Of a stretch of 10,186 bases of DNA, positions 7,351 through 10,186 are shown piece after piece. The first letter of the stretch is position 1, and each line of letters begins with the position of its first letter. The position numbers and the translations under genes are program-made. Origin of the DNA: Monoraphidium neglectum (Eukaryota; Chlorophyta; Chlorophyceae; Sphaeropleales; Selenastraceae); the NCBI RefSeq assembly GCF_000611645.1, contig NW_014012059.1, positions 2,966 through 13,151 on the forward strand, given 5' to 3'. The notes under the pieces are model-generated. The model was not told the origin of the DNA. It worked only from the letters and a program-made list of their open reading frames with translations, and ran no database searches.

Positions 7351-10186
7351 ATGCGTCACTCGGTGAAGGCCGCTGTGCTGCTGCAGCACTGCGGCGGTCA
7401 TGGAACAGCGGCCGTCAGTGTAGCGGCAGCGCCGCCAGCAGCAGCGGCAGGGCTCAGCACCTCCGCTGCCGTGGCGGGTGCCGCGGTGGCTGTGAGCATG
7501 CAGCAGGCGAGGCCTGGTGAGCACTTATCTCAGTTGCTGTAACACCTGGCCCCCAGCGACCCCTGCTTGCGCCGCCTCCATCAGTCCCAGCTGTGTTTCT
7601 GGCTCCGCCGCACACACGCGCCCCTGCACCCATCCGTCCCGCAGCCCTGCTCGGAGCCGTGTTCCCCGGCCGCACCCTCCTCATTAAGAAGCTGCGGAAA
7701 GCCGTTGGCCCCAGCCCGGCGCAGCTCGAGCAGCAGCGGCAGCAGCGGCTGGCGCAGCGCAGCCAGGAGCAACTGGCTCGCGCAGAGGTGGGGCACCAGG
7801 CGCTTGCTGCGGCGCCGCCATGCTCGGCAGTTGGGGCCAGGACCTCCCTCTCAAACGCGGTGTTTCAGATGTTGATCAGAAATGCAATGGCATCATCGTG
7901 TCGACGTGAGGAAAGTGTGCTGCACCGCGGAGCAGCTGCTTGCGTGAAATGTCGCCACCCCTACCCAGGGAATGCAACCTCAACCAAGGCTGTTGCCGCA
8001 GCAGACGGCCCTGCCGCGCCCCCTGCCCGTCGCAGCTGCGGAGCACGCGCCGCGAGGCGTCCCGGCGTTGGCTGGCGGAAGTGGTGGCCGCCGCGCAGGG
8101 GCAGCGCGTGGGGGAGCTGGTGGCGGCGCTGTCGCGGCACGACCAGCTGTGGCAGGCCAAGGCGGCCTCTGTCGGGCGCGGCGGCGGGGGCGGCGCAGGT
8201 GGGGAGCGTGTGCGGCTCTTCCGCGGCGGTGCGCGGACGAAAGCCCCTCTGCAGTCGAAGGCGGGTTTGCGGCAGCGTTGATTGCAGCCGCTGTTCTGCT
8301 GCGAAGCCCCCTGTTTCCAGCATCCCACAGGACCCTGCCCGCCCCCATAACATTCCATCCCTGCCCCTGCGCCCCCACCTGCTCCACCCGCCAGGCGCGC
8401 GGGCGTCCTCCCACCCCGACCGCCCCGGCCTACCCGGCCATGCAGCCCTGCTCGCCGCCCGCCACCTCGCCGACCCGCGCCGCGGCGGCAGCGCGCGCCA
8501 CGCGCAGGCGTTTGTCGAGCTGCTGATCGAGCGCGGGCAGGTGGCGCCTCGGCGGGCGCGGTCGGCGGTGCACGCGGTGCTGCAGGCGTACGACCGAGAG
8601 GGCGACCTGTCAAAGGTGCGTTTTGGTTTATTTTGAACCTGGAGGCCCGCTCCTGTGCTGCTGTGTGTCAGCAGGGTTGCGGCCAGCATGCAGACCAGCT
8701 GCCACGCTGACCTGTGTCGTGCAGCGCATGCAGCGCTTGCAGCGCATGCAACGCTTGGCGGTGTGGGTGGATGTCTGTATGCACCTTCCGCTCGGCGCTG
8801 TGCAGGCGGCTTGGGCCCCGCCTGATTGGGCCGCTACATGCCTTGCACTGTCCGCCCGCCCACCCACCCACGAGCATCGTTACCCCCCTCCCACACAGAT
8901 TCCCACAACCACACACACATACACACATACACACACACACACGCACACGCCACCCCCCCCACACACACACCAGATGGTCGCGGCCGCGTCCCGCATCTAT
9001 GACACCGGCGACCCCTCGTCCCCTTGCCTCATGCCGGGCGCCAGGCCCCCCCCCTCGACCCTCGCCCTGCTGCTGACCGCCTGCGGCCGCGCGGGGAACG
9101 CCGACCTGTTGGCTGGGGTGTGGCGGCACCTCGGGCCGCGGCACGGCGCGGAGGGCGCGGGTGGGGGCGGCAGCGCCAGCGCCGGTGATGCGCCCGCGGC
9201 GGCGCCGATGAATCTGAGTGTGGTCAGGGCCTATGTGGAGGCGGCGGTGGAGTGTGACATGCGGGCAGCCGGCTTGGCGGGCGGCAGCGGCGGCGACGGG
9301 TGGACAGACGCCGACGTGCACACGGCCGCGGGCGGCCGTCGGCGCGGCGCGGGGGACGTTGGGCGCGCGCTGTTTGGGGACGGTAGTGTTGCGGAGGCTC
9401 TGTATGAACTCCAGGACTGGGCGCCGCCCCGACGGCAGCAGCACCAGCAGCAGCAGCAGAAGGACCCGCAGCGGCGGCAGCGGGAAGCGAAGGGTGGTGG
9501 CGGCGCCGCGGCGCCCGTGGCGGCGGCCCCTGCCCCGCCGCCGCCGCCGCCGCTGCTGCCGCCGCTGATCTCTCCGCGGGCTGCGCTGCCGCTGCTGCGG
9601 CGCTGCAGCAGCGTGGCGGACGTCGACGCACTGCTGCTGTCGCGCCTATTGCGGCCCGGGGGCATGTCTTTGGAGCACCTCCGGCGCTTTGGCCGCCAGC
9701 GGCCGAGCGAGAGGCGGGCGGACGGGGATGGGAGCGGCGGGGCGCTCGGCGCCGCAGTCATGCGAACGGAGGACCCTTACCCTATTTCTGAGCTTGTGAC
9801 CATGGCCCTGGCCGCGCAGGCGGCAAAGGGGCCGGCGGCGGCAGACCAGCAGGCGCAGCAGCAGCAGCAGAAGCAGCAGCGTGATGGCGACCAGCGCGGG
9901 CACGGCGGCCGGGCGGCGGCCGCAGCCCAGGCCGCGGCGCGGGCCGGCCAGCAGCCCGTGCTTTTCCCTCCGCGCCTGCCGCCGCCGCTCGCGGCCGCGG
10001 CCGTCGCGGCTTACATGCGCTTCGGCGCGTCCGCGCGCGCCGCGGCCGTCGCACGCGCGGCGGGAGGCTCCGGACTGCAGGACCAGCAGGCGCTTGGGCG
10101 GCTGATCGCGGACTGCGCGCGCGCCGGACTGCTGACGCCAGCGCTGAGCGCCGCGGACGCGCTGCGCGCGTCGCTCTGGCGCTCGC
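7351..10186 (+). CDS. Putative organelle-targeted PPR-like helical-repeat protein, 5 exons visible, 3' end outside window
   Basis: Exons: 7351-7516, 7645-7787, 8036-8198, 8395-8615, 8974-10186 (still open at the edge). All introns are GT-AG with compatible phases (1, 0, 1, 0), giving 635 codons. The ATG at 7351 is the first in-frame ATG after the TGA at 7312. Residues 1-55 are Ala/Val-rich with Arg/Lys and few acidic residues, which suggests mitochondrial or plastid targeting. Residues 57-157 are charged and Gln/Arg-rich, probably helical or coiled coil. PPR-like helix pairs are seen near 213-243 (VLQAYDREGDL), 259-285 (LALLLTACGRAGNADLL), weakly at about 320-340 (NLSVVRAYVEA), and 604-633 (LGRLIADCARAG). 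Gly/Ala/Pro linkers and two Gln runs (386-393, 523-533) separate them. PPR proteins bind organellar RNA and control its stability, splicing or translation; the RNA target cannot be read from the sequence. The alternative is another alpha-solenoid such as an OPR protein, but I see no OPR signature. The family call is moderate; the exon structure is firmer, apart from intron 4's acceptor. Confidence 0.6.
8721..8756. repeat. Four-copy 9-mer tandem repeat in intron 4 of the PPR-like gene
   Basis: The copies are gcagcgcat, gcagcgctt, gcagcgcat and gcaacgctt, forming an 18-base higher-order unit present twice with one mismatch. It lies in the 358-base intron after exon 4. No coding or structural role is apparent. 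Confidence 0.85.
8910..8970. repeat. (CA)n microsatellite abutting the exon 5 acceptor
   Basis: CA dinucleotides with occasional TA/GC steps run to about 8950, then a C8 run (8953-8960) and a further (AC)5 end directly at the CAG acceptor (8971-8973). The 3' splice site of the PPR-like gene's intron 4 is therefore preceded by CA repeat and poly-C instead of a normal pyrimidine tract. Confidence 0.9.
9436..9459 (+). repeat. CAG codon run (polyGln 1) in exon 5 of the PPR-like gene
   Basis: In frame it encodes Gln residues with one His (residues 386-393). It lies in a charged, probably disordered linker and is expected to vary in length between strains. Confidence 0.85.
9535..9561 (+). repeat. 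CCG codon run (polyPro) in exon 5 of the PPR-like gene
   Basis: Six consecutive CCG codons (9535-9552), then Leu-Leu-Pro-Pro. The run sits between an Ala-rich stretch and a more helical segment (ISPRAALPLLRRC), as a typical linker would. Confidence 0.85.
9847..9879 (+). repeat. CAG codon run (polyGln 2) in exon 5 of the PPR-like gene
   Basis: It encodes Gln residues interrupted by one Ala and one Lys (residues 523-533). An Ala/Arg/Gly-rich segment follows, and together these form a low-complexity linker before the last visible helix pair. Confidence 0.85.

Noticed and set aside
7252..9761. Long minus-strand open frames opposite the PPR-like gene (for example 7876-8613 and 9231-9761).
   Set aside because: They are Arg/Ala/Pro-rich shadows of G+C-rich sequence, crossing the exon-intron borders of the plus-strand gene with no domain of their own.

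Overview
The window reads as nuclear DNA of a green alga, most likely a chlorophycean (Chlamydomonas/Volvox/Haematococcus-like). The reasons are strongly G/C-ending codons, short coding exons (51-230 bases, plus one long one) separated by 96-360-base introns, donors of the GTGAGT/GTGGGT/GTGCGT type, CAG acceptors, (CA)n microsatellites in introns, and Gln/Ala/Pro-rich low-complexity protein segments. Assignment below class level is not supported by anything seen here.

Layout: two divergent protein genes flank a long, compositionally different intergenic stretch. (1) Positions 1-3289, minus strand: a nine-exon, 3'-truncated gene for a plastid-targeted transaldolase-family protein (372 codons in the window; the last part lies off the left edge). 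All eight complete introns have matching phases and the joined frame is open throughout. Aligned from memory to E. coli TalB, it keeps the overall barrel motifs and the phosphate-binding arginines, but the Schiff-base lysine is Arg and several neighbouring active-site residues are changed, so it is probably not an ordinary transaldolase. (2) Positions 3290-7350: about 4.06 kb with markedly lower G+C. It has no gene that I can support, and probably holds both promoters. Many 60-140-codon open frames exist on both strands, but none has a recognisable domain. (3) Positions 7351-10186, plus strand: the first five exons (635 codons) of a gene running off the right edge. It encodes an Ala-rich targeting-like N-terminus, a charged/coiled-coil-like part, and degenerate pentatricopeptide (PPR)-like helix pairs separated by long Gln/Gly/Ala/Pro-rich linkers. 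An organellar RNA-binding helical-repeat protein is the best guess.

There is no evidence that the two genes work together beyond head-to-head placement; both products look organelle-targeted. Noteworthy points are the apparent loss of the transaldolase catalytic lysine, the low-G+C 4-kb gap, and a (CA)n microsatellite at the last visible 3' splice site that would stay in frame if an upstream acceptor were used.
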